33,026 nt of DNA from Ruegeria sp. PrR005 (GCF_010500245.1 NZ_JAAGOX010000020.1:1-33026); one strand, 5' to 3'. Positions 25,416 through 33,026 are shown, counted from the first letter of the stretch. Made by a program: numbers and translations. The notes: generated by a model from the letters alone, not told the origin.

Positions 25416-27536
25416 ATGCGTAGCAAATATCGTTTGGGCATCGACGCCGGCGGCACATTCACCGATTTCATTCTGGCAAGCGCCGGGGGCGAGGTGCAGA
25501 TCTTCAAGGTGCTGTCCACACCGACTGAACCCACCAAAGCCATCCGGAACGGGCTGGCTCTGATCACCGAGGAAGCCGGGCTGAGCGCGGAAGAGATCGT
25601 CTCGAACTCGGATCTCTGCATCAATGGCACCACCGTCGGCCTCAACGCGCTGATCACCCATAACGGCGCCAAGACCGGGCTGATCGCCACGCACGGCCAC
25701 GAGGATTCGATTGAAATCCGGCTGGGCCACAAGGAAGACGGTTATCGCTACGATCCCGAGTACCCGCCCGCGACGATGCTGGTGCCGCGCCATCTGCGCA
25801 AGGGTGTCAGCGAGAGGGTGATCTCGGACGGTTCGGTGCGCACCCCGCTGAACGAAGAGGATGTGCGCGACGCCTGCCGGTACTTCATTGCCGAAGGTGT
25901 GGAATCTGTGGCGATCAGCTTTGTCTGGTCGGTGCTGCATCCCGAACACGAAATGCGCGCGGCCCGGATCGTGCGCGAAATGATGCCGGATGTGCGTCTG
26001 ACCGTCGGCAGCCAGCTTTACCCGCAGGTGCGCGAATACACCCGCACCTCGACCGCCATCGTGAACGCCTATCTGGCCCCGATCCTGCAACGTTATGTCG
26101 AGGCGATCGACGCCTATTTCCGCGAACTCGGCTCGAAACACCCGGTCCGCTACTTCCAGTCCAACGGTGGGCTGGCTTTGGGCAAGGTGGTGACGGATCA
26201 GTCGGTCTATGCCATCAATTCTGGTCCGGCCTCTGCTCCGCAGGCGGCGCTTGACGTCGGTGCGCCCTGGGATGAGCAGAACATCATCACCTGCGACATG
26301 GGCGGGACCTCGTTCGACATCACCCTGACCAAGGATGGCAAGGCCAACGTCAACAAGAACATCGACTTCCTGCGCTATCGCATCGGCATCCCGATGATCC
26401 AGGTGGAAACCCTGGGCGCCGGGGGCGGCTCCATCGGCTGGATCGACGAGATGGGGCTGATGCAGATGGGGCCGCAATCGGCGGGGTCCGAGCCCGGACC
26501 TGCCTGCTATGGCCAGGGCGGCGAACGGCCGACCACGACCGATGCCAACCTCGTGCTGGGCTATCTCAACGGCGACGGGCTTGTCGGCGGGCGGTTGCCA
26601 CTCGACGCGGCCAAGGCGCGGGCGGCGATCAAGACCTATTTGGCCGATCCGCTGGGGATCAGCGTGGAACGCGCCGCCTATGGCATGTTCACCATCGTCA
26701 ACAACAACATGGTGAACGCGATCCGTCGGGTTTCGGTGGAACGCGGCTATGATCCGCGCGACTTCGTGCTGATGGGCGCGGGCGGGGCGACGGGCGCGCA
26801 TATCACCGCACTGGCGCGCGAGATGGGCATTTCCAAGGTGCTGATCTCCAAGCTCGCCTCGGGGCTTTGCGCCTATGGTCAGATCATTTCGGACGTGAAA
26901 TACAACTACATGGCACCCGCGCCCCTGCGGTTGCAGGGGGCTGACGCGGCCCAGACGCTCGACGATTTGTTCAATGGGCTGGAGGCGCGCGGTCGCGACG
27001 ATTTGGCGGGCGACGGGTTTGGTGAGGGCGATATCTCGATCCGGCGCACGCTCGATATGCGTTATGTCGGCCAGGTGCATGAATGCACGGTGGAGGTCGG
27101 TTCCTTCGCGGTCACCGAAACCTCGCTCGAGGACATCAAGGCGGCGTTCCACGCTCGCCACCGCGCGCTTTACACCTATGACGAGCCACATAACGCGGTC
27201 GAGGTGGTGAACGTCGAAAGCGCGATCACCGGCCATGTCGACAAGCCGAAACGGATGCATATCGCGGCGGGCAAAGGGGCAGCTTCGGCACTCAAGACCC
27301 ACCGCGAGATGGTGTTCAGCGCCGATGGTGTGTCCCAGAACACACCCGTCTATGACGGCTCGGCGCTCGGCGCGGGTGATGTGCTGCACGGCCCGGCAGT
27401 GATCGAGGAAGTGACAACGACCATTGTTGTGGAGCCCGGCTGGACCGTGAACCTGCACGAAACCGGGACCTATGTCCTGACGGCGGATGCTTCGGCCACG
27501 CGCGCCGCAGTGGCCAAAGAACTGGCCGAGGCGTGA
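25416..27536 (+). CDS. HyuA-type hydantoinase/oxoprolinase ATP-binding subunit
   Basis: This is a complete HyuA of 706 residues. The N-terminal phosphate loop GIDAGGTFTD (8-17) is intact, unlike the copy at the window start. Other motifs are CINGTTVGLNALITHNGAKTGLIAT, EYTRTSTAIVNAYLAP, CDMGGTSFDITL, ETLGAGGGSIGW, NNNMVNAIRRVSVERGYDPRDF and VEPGWTVNLHETG. It uses ATP to phosphorylate the amide oxygen so that HyuB can open the ring. A ribosome site AAGGA precedes the ATG. The family also includes acetone carboxylase subunits, but no AcxC-like third subunit is nearby. The two hyuA copies in the window are clearly diverged, so this is not a recent duplication. Confidence 0.93.
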   Translation: MRSKYRLGIDAGGTFTDFILASAGGEVQIFKVLSTPTEPTKAIRNGLALITEEAGLSAEEIVSNSDLCINGTTVGLNALITHNGAKTGLIATHGHEDSIEIRLGHKEDGYRYDPEYPPATMLVPRHLRKGVSERVISDGSVRTPLNEEDVRDACRYFIAEGVESVAISFVWSVLHPEHEMRAARIVREMMPDVRLTVGSQLYPQVREYTRTSTAIVNAYLAPILQRYVEAIDAYFRELGSKHPVRYFQSNGGLALGKVVTDQSVYAINSGPASAPQAALDVGAPWDEQNIITCDMGGTSFDITLTKDGKANVNKNIDFLRYRIGIPMIQVETLGAGGGSIGWIDEMGLMQMGPQSAGSEPGPACYGQGGERPTTTDANLVLGYLNGDGLVGGRLPLDAAKARAAIKTYLADPLGISVERAAYGMFTIVNNNMVNAIRRVSVERGYDPRDFVLMGAGGATGAHITALAREMGISKVLISKLASGLCAYGQIISDVKYNYMAPAPLRLQGADAAQTLDDLFNGLEARGRDDLAGDGFGEGDISIRRTLDMRYVGQVHECTVEVGSFAVTETSLEDIKAAFHARHRALYTYDEPHNAVEVVNVESAITGHVDKPKRMHIAAGKGAASALKTHREMVFSADGVSQNTPVYDGSALGAGDVLHGPAVIEEVTTTIVVEPGWTVNLHETGTYVLTADASATRAAVAKELAEA

Positions 27537-27539
27537 GTC

Positions 27540-28289
27540 ATGGCGATGCGCGGCGATAACAGTTGCTCCCTGAGGGCAACCGGGGTGACGGTGGCGTTCG
27601 GCGGGTTCAAGGCTCTCACCGACGTGACGCTCACCGTCACCCCGGGCGCGGTTCATGGCCTGATCGGCCCGAACGGCGCGGGGAAGACGACTCTGGTAAA
27701 CGTGCTTACTGGGTTCCAGGCACCAAGCACGGGGCGCATTCTGCTGGGTGGGCACGATGTCAGCGCCTTTCCCGCGCATCTGCTTCGCCGCGAGGGCGTG
27801 GCGCGGACATTCCAGGCCGGGCGGCTGTTCACCGGTCTCGACGTACTTGACAACCTCGCGGTGACGGGCGTGGGGCTGGGCCATTCGCGCCACGCCTCGG
27901 AAGTCGAGGCGATGCGGGTTCTGGACTGGATGGGCGTGGCCGATCTGGCCGAAAAACCCGCCGCCGGATTGCCCTATACCGACGAGCGGCGGGTGGGTAT
28001 CGCCCGCGCGCTGATGTTCGCGCCATCCTTTCTGCTGCTCGATGAACCAGCGGCGGGCATGTCCGAGGCCGAGGCCGACGACCTTGCCGTGCTGATCGCC
28101 CGGGTCGCGGGTGAGTTGGGCACTGGGGTTCTGCTGATCGAACATAATGTCGGGCTGGTCCTTTCGGTCAGTGCGCATGTCTACGTGCTCGATGCCGGGC
28201 AAGTGATCGAAGAGGGCGACCGCAGCGCGATCACCGCCAGCCAGCGCGTCCGCGACGCCTATTTCGGCGCCGATCAGGAGGCCGCGTAA
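27540..28289 (+). CDS. LivG-type ABC transporter ATPase
   Basis: This 249-residue ATPase belongs to the branched-chain amino acid (HAAT) transporter class. Walker A is GPNGAGKTT (43-51), Walker B LLLDEPAAGMS and the H-loop His202 in LIEHN. The signature reads LPYTDER (144-150); in LivG proteins the usual form is LSYGxQR, so the glycine that contacts ATP is here Thr147. It starts three bases after the hyuA stop, and its own stop overlaps livF by one base. The placement directly behind hyuBA suggests it energises uptake of the compound those enzymes attack. Confidence 0.92.
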   Translation: MAMRGDNSCSLRATGVTVAFGGFKALTDVTLTVTPGAVHGLIGPNGAGKTTLVNVLTGFQAPSTGRILLGGHDVSAFPAHLLRREGVARTFQAGRLFTGLDVLDNLAVTGVGLGHSRHASEVEAMRVLDWMGVADLAEKPAAGLPYTDERRVGIARALMFAPSFLLLDEPAAGMSEAEADDLAVLIARVAGELGTGVLLIEHNVGLVLSVSAHVYVLDAGQVIEEGDRSAITASQRVRDAYFGADQEAA

Positions 28290-29029
28290 TGTCCAAGCTG
28301 GGGGTGTTCGATGTCTCGGTGCGCTACGGCAAGGTGCCTGCGGTCAACGATCTGACGCTGCATGTCGAAGAGGGTGAGCGCGTCTTTGTCTCGGGGCCGA
28401 ATGGGGCGGGCAAGTCCTCGCTGCTAAAGGCGATCAGCGGCGCGGTGGCGACAAGCCATGGCCGGATCGAGATGGATGGCGATCTGCTGACCGGGCTCCC
28501 GCCCGAGGCGATTGCCCGGCTCGGGCTGTCGATGGTGCCTGAGGGACGCGAGATCTTCGGCTCTCTCACGGTCGAGGAAAACCTGCGCGTGGGCACCGGT
28601 CTGCGCCGCGATGCAATCGCGGTGGAGGAGGATATAGCGGAGATCTACGACAGTTTTCCCATTCTTGGCGAGCGTCGGGGCGCGGCGGCGGGAGCGCTAT
28701 CGGGCGGGCAGCAACAGATGCTGGCAATCGGCCGCGCGCTGATGACCAACCCCAAGCTGATCATGGTCGACGAACCCTCGCTGGGGCTGGCGCCAAAAAT
28801 CGTGGATCAGGTCTATGACACGCTCTGCGCGTTGCAGGAGGAACGTGGACTGACCCTGCTTATCGTCGAGCAAAGCTCGTTGCGCGCGGCCCGGGTGGGC
28901 GGACGCATGGTGCTGATGCGCGGCGGGCGGATCGTGGGCGAGGGCAATGCCGCCGATATGGCCGACCGCGATGCCTTGGCGGCGGCCTATTTCGGCAAGC
29001 CCAGCCAGCAAACAGAGGCGACGACATGA
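28289..29029 (+). CDS. LivF-type ABC transporter ATPase
   Basis: This is the second cytoplasmic ATPase of the transporter, 246 residues. Walker A is GPNGAGKSS, the signature LSGGQQQMLAIGRALM is canonical, Walker B is MVDEPSLGLAPK, and the H-loop position is Gln (IVEQSS), as is common in LivF. It overlaps livG by one base and livH by four. Combined with the altered LivG signature, one of the two ATP sites of the heterodimer looks canonical and the other weak. Confidence 0.93.
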   Translation: MSKLGVFDVSVRYGKVPAVNDLTLHVEEGERVFVSGPNGAGKSSLLKAISGAVATSHGRIEMDGDLLTGLPPEAIARLGLSMVPEGREIFGSLTVEENLRVGTGLRRDAIAVEEDIAEIYDSFPILGERRGAAAGALSGGQQQMLAIGRALMTNPKLIMVDEPSLGLAPKIVDQVYDTLCALQEERGLTLLIVEQSSLRAARVGGRMVLMRGGRIVGEGNAADMADRDALAAAYFGKPSQQTEATT

Positions 29030-29940
29030 CCAACCTTGCCCAGCTTTTCTTCGATGCGGCCTCGCTTGGCGGGCTCTATGCCATGGCGGCACTGGGGATC
29101 GCGCTGATCTTTGGGGTGATGAACCTGGTGAATTTCGCGCATGGCGAATACATCGCTTTTTGCGTTTTTGCGCTGATCGTACCATCGACCGATGCCGTAG
29201 CGGTGATGTTTCTGGGCCGTGCGCCGGCGCTGGTTCTGATCCCGGTGGTTCTGGCTCTGGGCGGGCTGATCGCGGTGGCCAGCGAATATGCCGTGTTCCG
29301 GCATTTGCGGCGGGCCGATCCGGTGGCGATGATGATCGCTTCTTTCGCCCTGGGTTTCGTGATCCGCAACGCGCTGCTGGCGGCCTATGGCGGGCGGCCC
29401 AAGGCGATCAGCCTGTGGCCCGGGTTGAATACGCCTGTGAATATAGCCGGTGCCAGCGTCCCGCTGTTGCAGCTGATCGTGATCGTGACGACCCTGCTGG
29501 TCGTGACCGGGCTGGCGCTGTTGCTGAAAAAGACGCGGATCGGGCTGGAAATGCGTGCCGCGGCCGAGAATTTCACCATGGCGCGCCTGTTGGGCGTGCG
29601 GGCCAATCGGGTGATCACCGGGGCCTTTGCCCTGTCGGGAGCATTGGCTGCTGCCGTGGCGCTGATCATGGCGACGCAGACCGGCGTGGCCGATGTGAAG
29701 ATGGGCGGCCAGATCATGCTGGTGGCCTTTATCGCCACGGTTCTGGGTGGCTTGGGCTCGCTCCCCGGTGCCGTGGCGGCCGGGTTCCTGGTCGGCATCG
29801 TGTCGGTTGTCTTGCAGGCCTGGCTGCCGCTCGACGCGCGGCCGTTCCGCGATGCGTTTCTCTACACACTGGTGATCATCTGCCTGCTGCTGCGGCCGCA
29901 GGGGCTGTTCGTTCCCGCATCTGCCAAGCCGAGGGTCTGA
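29026..29940 (+). CDS. LivH-type ABC transporter permease
   Basis: This integral membrane permease of 304 residues has about eight hydrophobic segments. The family hallmarks are an early GLYAMAALGIALIFGVMNLVNFAHGEYIAF segment, the mid-protein AAAENFTMARLLGVRANRVITGAFALSGALA loop that contacts the ATPase, and VAFIATVLGGLGSLPGAVAAGFLVGIV near the C-terminus. It pairs with the LivM-type permease that follows after one base. Confidence 0.93.
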   Translation: MTNLAQLFFDAASLGGLYAMAALGIALIFGVMNLVNFAHGEYIAFCVFALIVPSTDAVAVMFLGRAPALVLIPVVLALGGLIAVASEYAVFRHLRRADPVAMMIASFALGFVIRNALLAAYGGRPKAISLWPGLNTPVNIAGASVPLLQLIVIVTTLLVVTGLALLLKKTRIGLEMRAAAENFTMARLLGVRANRVITGAFALSGALAAAVALIMATQTGVADVKMGGQIMLVAFIATVLGGLGSLPGAVAAGFLVGIVSVVLQAWLPLDARPFRDAFLYTLVIICLLLRPQGLFVPASAKPRV

Positions 29941-29941
29941 C

Positions 29942-31006
29942 ATGCAATCGCTACACACAAGCAATCGTATCGCGGCTTATTCGACGCCGGTCGTCCTGGC
30001 GGTTCTCCTTCTGGGCTTTGTCGTGCTGGTGGCACTCTTCGGCGATAAGGCGCTGGCGCGCACCATGGCCGAAACCCTGGTGCGGGTGGTGCTGGTGGTC
30101 TCGCTCTGGATCTTTGTCGGCAATTCCGGCGTGATCAGCTTTGGCCATGCCGGATACATGGCGATCGGCGCCTATTGCTCGGCCTGGCTGACGCTGAAAC
30201 CGCAATCCAAGGCGCTGTTCCTGCCCGATCTGCCCGGCTGGCTGATGCAGGCTCAGTGGCCCGTCTTTCCGGCCGCCATCGCGGGCGGTCTGCTGGCGGC
30301 CTTCATCGCACTCTTGTCAGGGGCGGCGATCTTGCGGCTTTCGGGCATCGCCGCCTCGATTGCCACATTCGCCTTTCTGGCCATCGTCAACACCGTCTAT
30401 TCCAATTGGGAGGGCGTGACGGGCGCGACCAGTTCGGTCGTGGGCCTGCCGCGATATGTGAATCAGTGGGTGGCGCTGGGTTGGGCGATCGCGGCGATTT
30501 TTGCGGCCAATCTCTATGCCAATTCGGCCTCGGGGCTGGCGCTGAGAGCCACGCGCGAGGATGAGGTCGCGGCGCGCGCCAGCGGCATCGACATGTATCG
30601 CCACCGGCTGCTGTCGCTGGTGGTCTCGGGGTTCTTTACCGGCGTGTCGGGCGCGCTGTTGGGCCATTCCATCGGGGTGCTGAACCCCGACAGCTTCTAT
30701 CTGGGGATCACATTCATTTCGCTTGCCATGCTGGTTGTGGGCGGCATCGGCAGCCTGTCGGGCGCGGTCATGGGGGTCTTGCTGCTGTCCCTCCTGATCG
30801 AATTGCTGGTGCGGGCTGAACAGGGCGTGGCCATCGGTACAACGCATTTCGCGCTTCCATCGGGCAGCCAGGAGATCCTGATCGGGATGGCGATGATCCT
30901 AGTGCTGATCCTGCGGCCCAACGGGGTGACCGCCGGCAAGGAATTCAAACTGAGGCCGCAATGGCTTCGCCAATTGCGCTTGGACGGCGCGAAATCAACC
31001 AACTGA
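29942..31006 (+). CDS. LivM-type ABC transporter permease
   Basis: This second permease has 354 residues and about nine or ten hydrophobic segments. It carries the LivM hallmarks GVISFGHAGYMAIGAYCSAWL, the ALRATREDEVAARASGIDMYRHRLLSLVVSGFFTGVSGAL ATPase-contact region, and MLVVGGIGSLSGAVMGVLLLSLL. The start at 29942 is one base after the livH stop. The last residues overlap nothing; an 11-base gap with GAGGAG leads to the binding-protein gene. Confidence 0.92.
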   Translation: MQSLHTSNRIAAYSTPVVLAVLLLGFVVLVALFGDKALARTMAETLVRVVLVVSLWIFVGNSGVISFGHAGYMAIGAYCSAWLTLKPQSKALFLPDLPGWLMQAQWPVFPAAIAGGLLAAFIALLSGAAILRLSGIAASIATFAFLAIVNTVYSNWEGVTGATSSVVGLPRYVNQWVALGWAIAAIFAANLYANSASGLALRATREDEVAARASGIDMYRHRLLSLVVSGFFTGVSGALLGHSIGVLNPDSFYLGITFISLAMLVVGGIGSLSGAVMGVLLLSLLIELLVRAEQGVAIGTTHFALPSGSQEILIGMAMILVLILRPNGVTAGKEFKLRPQWLRQLRLDGAKSTN

Positions 31007-31017
31007 GGAGAAGACCT

Positions 31018-32187
31018 GTGAAACGACTTGCACTTGCGTCGGCTTTTGCCGCGCTGGCGTGGCCTGCCATGGCCGAGGATATCACCATCGGTTTCGCGAT
31101 TGCGAAATCCGGCTGGATGGAGGCATACGATACCCCCGCCGCGACGGCCGCCAAGATCCGCATCGACGAAATCAACGCGGATGGAGGGTTGCTGGGCCGG
31201 CAGATTAAATGGGTCGAGGCCGACACCAAAACCGACCGCCAGCAATCGGCCAGGGCCGGGCTTCAGGTGATCGACGAAGGCGCCGATATGATGATCGTCA
31301 GCTGCGACTACGATTTCGGCGCACCCGCGGCGCTGTCGGCCGAAGCCGAAGGGATGGTTTCCTTCTTCCTGTGTGCCGAGGATGTGAAGGCCGGCATTCA
31401 GGGCGTCGGCCCGCATGCCTTCTCGGGTTCGGTGCTGGCGGCGGTGCAGGGCGCGACCATGGCCGAGTGGAGCCATGCCAAGCGCGGCGCCAAGACGGGC
31501 TATGTGCTGCTCGACACCACCATCGAATACAACAAGGGGATTTGCAGCGGCTTTGACTGGATGTTCCCGCAGATCGACGGCACCCAGATCGTCGGCCGCG
31601 ATACGTTCAAGAATGACGACGCCTCGATCGCCAGCCAGATCACCCGTATCAAGGCGCTGCCGCAAGAACCCGACGTGATCATGCTCTGCTCCTACATCCC
31701 TGGTGCGGCCTCGGCGGTGCGCCAGATCCGTGCCGCCGGGATCAATTCGTTGATCCTCAATGGGTCTGCGGTGGACGGCTCTTATTGGCTGGACGCCACA
31801 CCCGATCTGTCGGGCTTTGTCGTGCCGGTGCAGGGGTCGATCTATGGCGACGATCCGCGCGTGGAGGTCGAGGCATTCAACCAGTCCTATGAAAAGGCCA
31901 CGGGTGCCCGCCCGGCAAGCTCCTATGCCTATCCGGGTTATGTGCTGCTCGATCTCTGGGCCAAGGCCGTGGAACGCGCAGGCACGCTCGATGGTGCGGC
32001 GGTGACGGCGGAACTGGAAAAGATGCAGGACGAGCCCACCGCGTTCGGCCCGCGCAGCTTCACGGCTGACCTGCATCACCAGAACGTTGCCGAGATGCAG
32101 ATTGTCGAGATCACGAACGGCAAACCTGCCGTTGCCGATAGCTGGACCATCAGCCAGCCTGTGCCGCTTGATGTGCTGTTGAAGTGA
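31018..32187 (+). CDS. Periplasmic binding protein of the Liv-type (HAAT) ABC transporter
   Basis: This substrate-binding protein (Peripla_BP_6 type) has 389 residues. The GTG at 31018 is chosen because GAGGAG stands seven bases before it and it starts a good signal peptide (KRLALASAFAALAWPAMA, cleavage before EDITIG). The mature part shows the two-lobe pattern of LivJ/AmiC-like proteins: AAKIRIDEINADGGLLGRQI, a ligand-loop region around SCDYDFGAPAALS, and DDASIASQITRIKALPQEPDVIML. The binding residues usual for leucine cannot be assigned with confidence, so the ligand is open; an amide, lactam or amino acid is plausible from the operon. It is the last gene of the operon, followed by a GC-rich hairpin. 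Confidence 0.92.
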   Translation: MKRLALASAFAALAWPAMAEDITIGFAIAKSGWMEAYDTPAATAAKIRIDEINADGGLLGRQIKWVEADTKTDRQQSARAGLQVIDEGADMMIVSCDYDFGAPAALSAEAEGMVSFFLCAEDVKAGIQGVGPHAFSGSVLAAVQGATMAEWSHAKRGAKTGYVLLDTTIEYNKGICSGFDWMFPQIDGTQIVGRDTFKNDDASIASQITRIKALPQEPDVIMLCSYIPGAASAVRQIRAAGINSLILNGSAVDGSYWLDATPDLSGFVVPVQGSIYGDDPRVEVEAFNQSYEKATGARPASSYAYPGYVLLDLWAKAVERAGTLDGAAVTAELEKMQDEPTAFGPRSFTADLHHQNVAEMQIVEITNGKPAVADSWTISQPVPLDVLLK

Positions 32188-32219
32188 CCTGAAGCCGGTG
32201 TTTCAGCAGAGATTAAGTG

Positions 32220-32237
32220 CCCCCGCGAATGCGGGGG
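32220..32237 (+). terminator. GC-rich hairpin, possible end of the hyuBA-liv operon
   Basis: CCCCCGC, loop GAAT and GCGGGGG form a perfect seven-pair stem 33 bases after the stop of the binding-protein gene. No T run follows (TACATCTGTT), so as an intrinsic terminator it is incomplete. It may slow polymerase or protect the 3' end of the message. Confidence 0.45.
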
Positions 32238-32421
32238 TACATCTGTTCCAACCTGCTGGCGGCTGTATTATTCATGTGGCCTGAGGTGACGATTTCAAAG
32301 CCATTCACGGATCGCGTTTGCCATGGTGACGCGTTTTCTTGCGATGACGGCGATCTTGCGCTTGCGCAGTTTTCCAGCAGTAGGTGGTGTTCCAGTCACT
32401 TTCGCCTTGCGCGTCGGTGAT

Positions 32422-32445
32422 GCTGGTCTGCTCATGCAGACCAGC
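32422..32445. repeat. Perfect 10-bp inverted repeat
   Basis: GCTGGTCTGC, loop TCAT and GCAGACCAGC pair perfectly. No T run follows on either strand. It lies downstream of the truncated phyR on the minus strand, about 130 bases past its stop. It could be a 3'-end hairpin or the terminal repeat of a small decayed element; no matching second copy was noticed in the window. Confidence 0.5.
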
Positions 32446-32574
32446 GACTGCGTTGGCTTGACGAAAAGAACCCTTCAGGTGCTTTGAACCGCGGAGCGAT
32501 TTTCGTCCACCCCGACGCTTTGCCTTTGCCGCAAAACGGCGCCTTCGTCACGGGCGCGGTGAAAGCAATGCTGC

Positions 32575-32963
32575 TCAAACCTTCAGGGTTTCCGTCGAAG
32601 CGAAGAACATCGCCTGACTGACCGCCGAACGAACCTGATCTTCGGTATAGGGTTTCGAGATCAGAAAGGCCGGTTCGGGACCGCTGCCTGTCAACAGTCT
32701 CTCGGGAAACGCCGTGATGAAGATGACCGGTCGATCACCGAATTCGCGCAGAATGTCGTTGACGGCGTCGATGCCGCTGGAGTTGTCGGCCAGCTGGATA
32801 TCCGACAGGATCAGATCGGCCTCGTTCTTGGCCGCCAGTTCAAGGGCACCTTTTTTGGTCCGGGCAACACCTGTAATCTCGTGCCCCATCTCTGCAACAA
32901 TATTTTCCAGATCCATGGCGATCACCGCTTCGTCCTCGATGATCATCACTGAAATGCCCCATC
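32575..32963 (-). pseudogene. phyR: phyR remnant: receiver domain only, cut by an IS3-family element
   Basis: The surviving part encodes VMIIEDEAVIAMDLENIV, the phospho-acceptor region ILSDIQLADNSSGIDAVNDIL, FITAFPERLLTG, the conserved Lys in LISKPY, and the end SQAMFFASTETL. This pattern is characteristic of the C-terminal receiver of PhyR, the general stress response switch of Alphaproteobacteria. Its N-terminal sigma-like domain, which captures the anti-sigma factor NepR, should precede it but is replaced by IS sequence: the frame runs on into the IS (to 33012) with unrelated residues. The break falls just before the receiver (about WGISV). The remnant cannot perform the partner-switch. 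No nepR or ecfG is visible on this side. Confidence 0.85.
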
Positions 32964-33026
32964 TGAATTGGTCCACCGTTATGTATAGGGAACGGAGGAC
33001 AGAGAATGGCAAACAAGCGGCACAAG
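32964..33026 (+). mobile_element. Left end of an IS3-family insertion sequence (partial)
   Basis: The terminal repeat starts TGAATTGGTCC at 32964 and matches, with one extra base, the inverted end TGACTGGTCC at the window start. The orfA ribosome site and first codons follow. The element is oriented like the one at the left edge. It interrupts phyR; the bases next to it are CATC (32960-32963), a candidate target-site copy if the element duplicates four bases. Confidence 0.75.
33006..33026 (+). CDS. IS3-family transposase orfA, first seven codons
   Basis: The frame reads MANKRHK and runs off the window. GGAGGA (32994-32999) stands six bases before the ATG. MANKRHKPEEI-type starts are typical of orfA (helix-turn-helix subunit) in IS407-like IS3 elements. 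The call is supported by the terminal repeat upstream. Confidence 0.7.

Larger units (their letters stand above)
32188..32574. other. Gene-poor stretch between the liv operon and phyR
   Basis: No convincing gene lies in these 387 bases. Two perfect hairpins are present (32220-32237 and 32422-32445). On the minus strand a 46-codon frame (32295-32435) starts inside the second hairpin and encodes a very basic peptide rich in Arg and Lys (ending MANAIREWL). It faintly recalls the C-terminus of an IS110-type transposase but has no ribosome site. Plus-strand frames look random. Confidence 0.5.

Noticed and set aside
25416-27536. Acetone or acetophenone carboxylase subunit as the identity of the HyuA/HyuB pair.
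   Set aside because: The families are related, but the small third subunit of acetone carboxylase is absent and the operon continues into an amino-acid-type importer, so a ring-opening amidohydrolase is the better reading.
23838-28202. A 1454-codon open frame on the minus strand.
   Set aside because: It lies antisense to hyuB, hyuA and livG, which have clear domains and ribosome sites. Its composition (very rich in Arg, His, Gln, Asp and Gly with no domain pattern) is that expected from the complement of GC-rich coding DNA.
32295-32435. A 46-codon basic minus-strand frame beginning in a hairpin.
   Set aside because: No ribosome site, no firm homology, and the resemblance to the end of an IS110 transposase is too weak to call.

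Overview
The window looks like a high-GC alphaproteobacterial chromosome or megaplasmid segment, most likely Rhodobacteraceae (Roseobacter group). This rests on the GC-rich codon use, the NasT-NasS / nrtA-nrtB-nrtCD / nirB-nirD-nasA order, the PhyR-type receiver domain and the Liv-type uptake operon. No rRNA, tRNA or CRISPR array was seen. Both ends stop inside IS3-family elements lying in the same orientation. The last codons of an orfB are at 2-43 and the first codons of an orfA are at 33006-33026. This is how a draft contig ends when it is bounded by copies of one repeat. Each element cuts a gene: hyuA at the left and phyR at the right.

Left part (1-5051): a HyuA-type hydantoinase/oxoprolinase that has lost its N-terminal GGTFT segment to the IS; an M20 dipeptidase translationally coupled to it; a 528-base gene-poor stretch holding a decayed fragment of the hydrogenase maturation gene hypE; and a Fic-family AMP-transferase gene whose start codon lies in a perfect 12-bp inverted repeat.

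Nitrate assimilation (5207-16833): nasT (ANTAR antiterminator) and nasS (nitrate-binding partner) precede a leader RNA with an ANTAR-type hairpin pair and an overlapping terminator. After it come the nitrate ABC transporter (nrtA, nrtB, and a fused double ATPase nrtCD), nitrite reductase (nirB, nirD) and nitrate reductase (nasA). Nitrate is imported, reduced to nitrite and then to ammonium. NasS-NasT should allow read-through of the leader only when nitrate or nitrite is present.

Catabolic region (16941-32187): an XRE-cupin regulator is divergent from a four-gene operon of class III omega-aminotransferase, aldehyde dehydrogenase, butyrate kinase-like and phosphate butyryltransferase-like genes. 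Next, an AraC-family regulator is divergent from a seven-gene operon encoding HyuB, HyuA and a complete branched-chain-amino-acid-type ABC transporter (two ATPases, two permeases, one binding protein). Read together, these could form a pathway importing a lactam or cyclic amide, opening it with ATP, transaminating and oxidising the omega-amino acid, and activating the resulting acid through an acyl phosphate to an acyl-CoA. That reading is inference; the individual family calls are firm.

Right end (32188-33026): a gene-poor stretch with two strong hairpins, then the receiver domain of the general stress response regulator PhyR, cut from its sigma-like domain by the right-hand IS.
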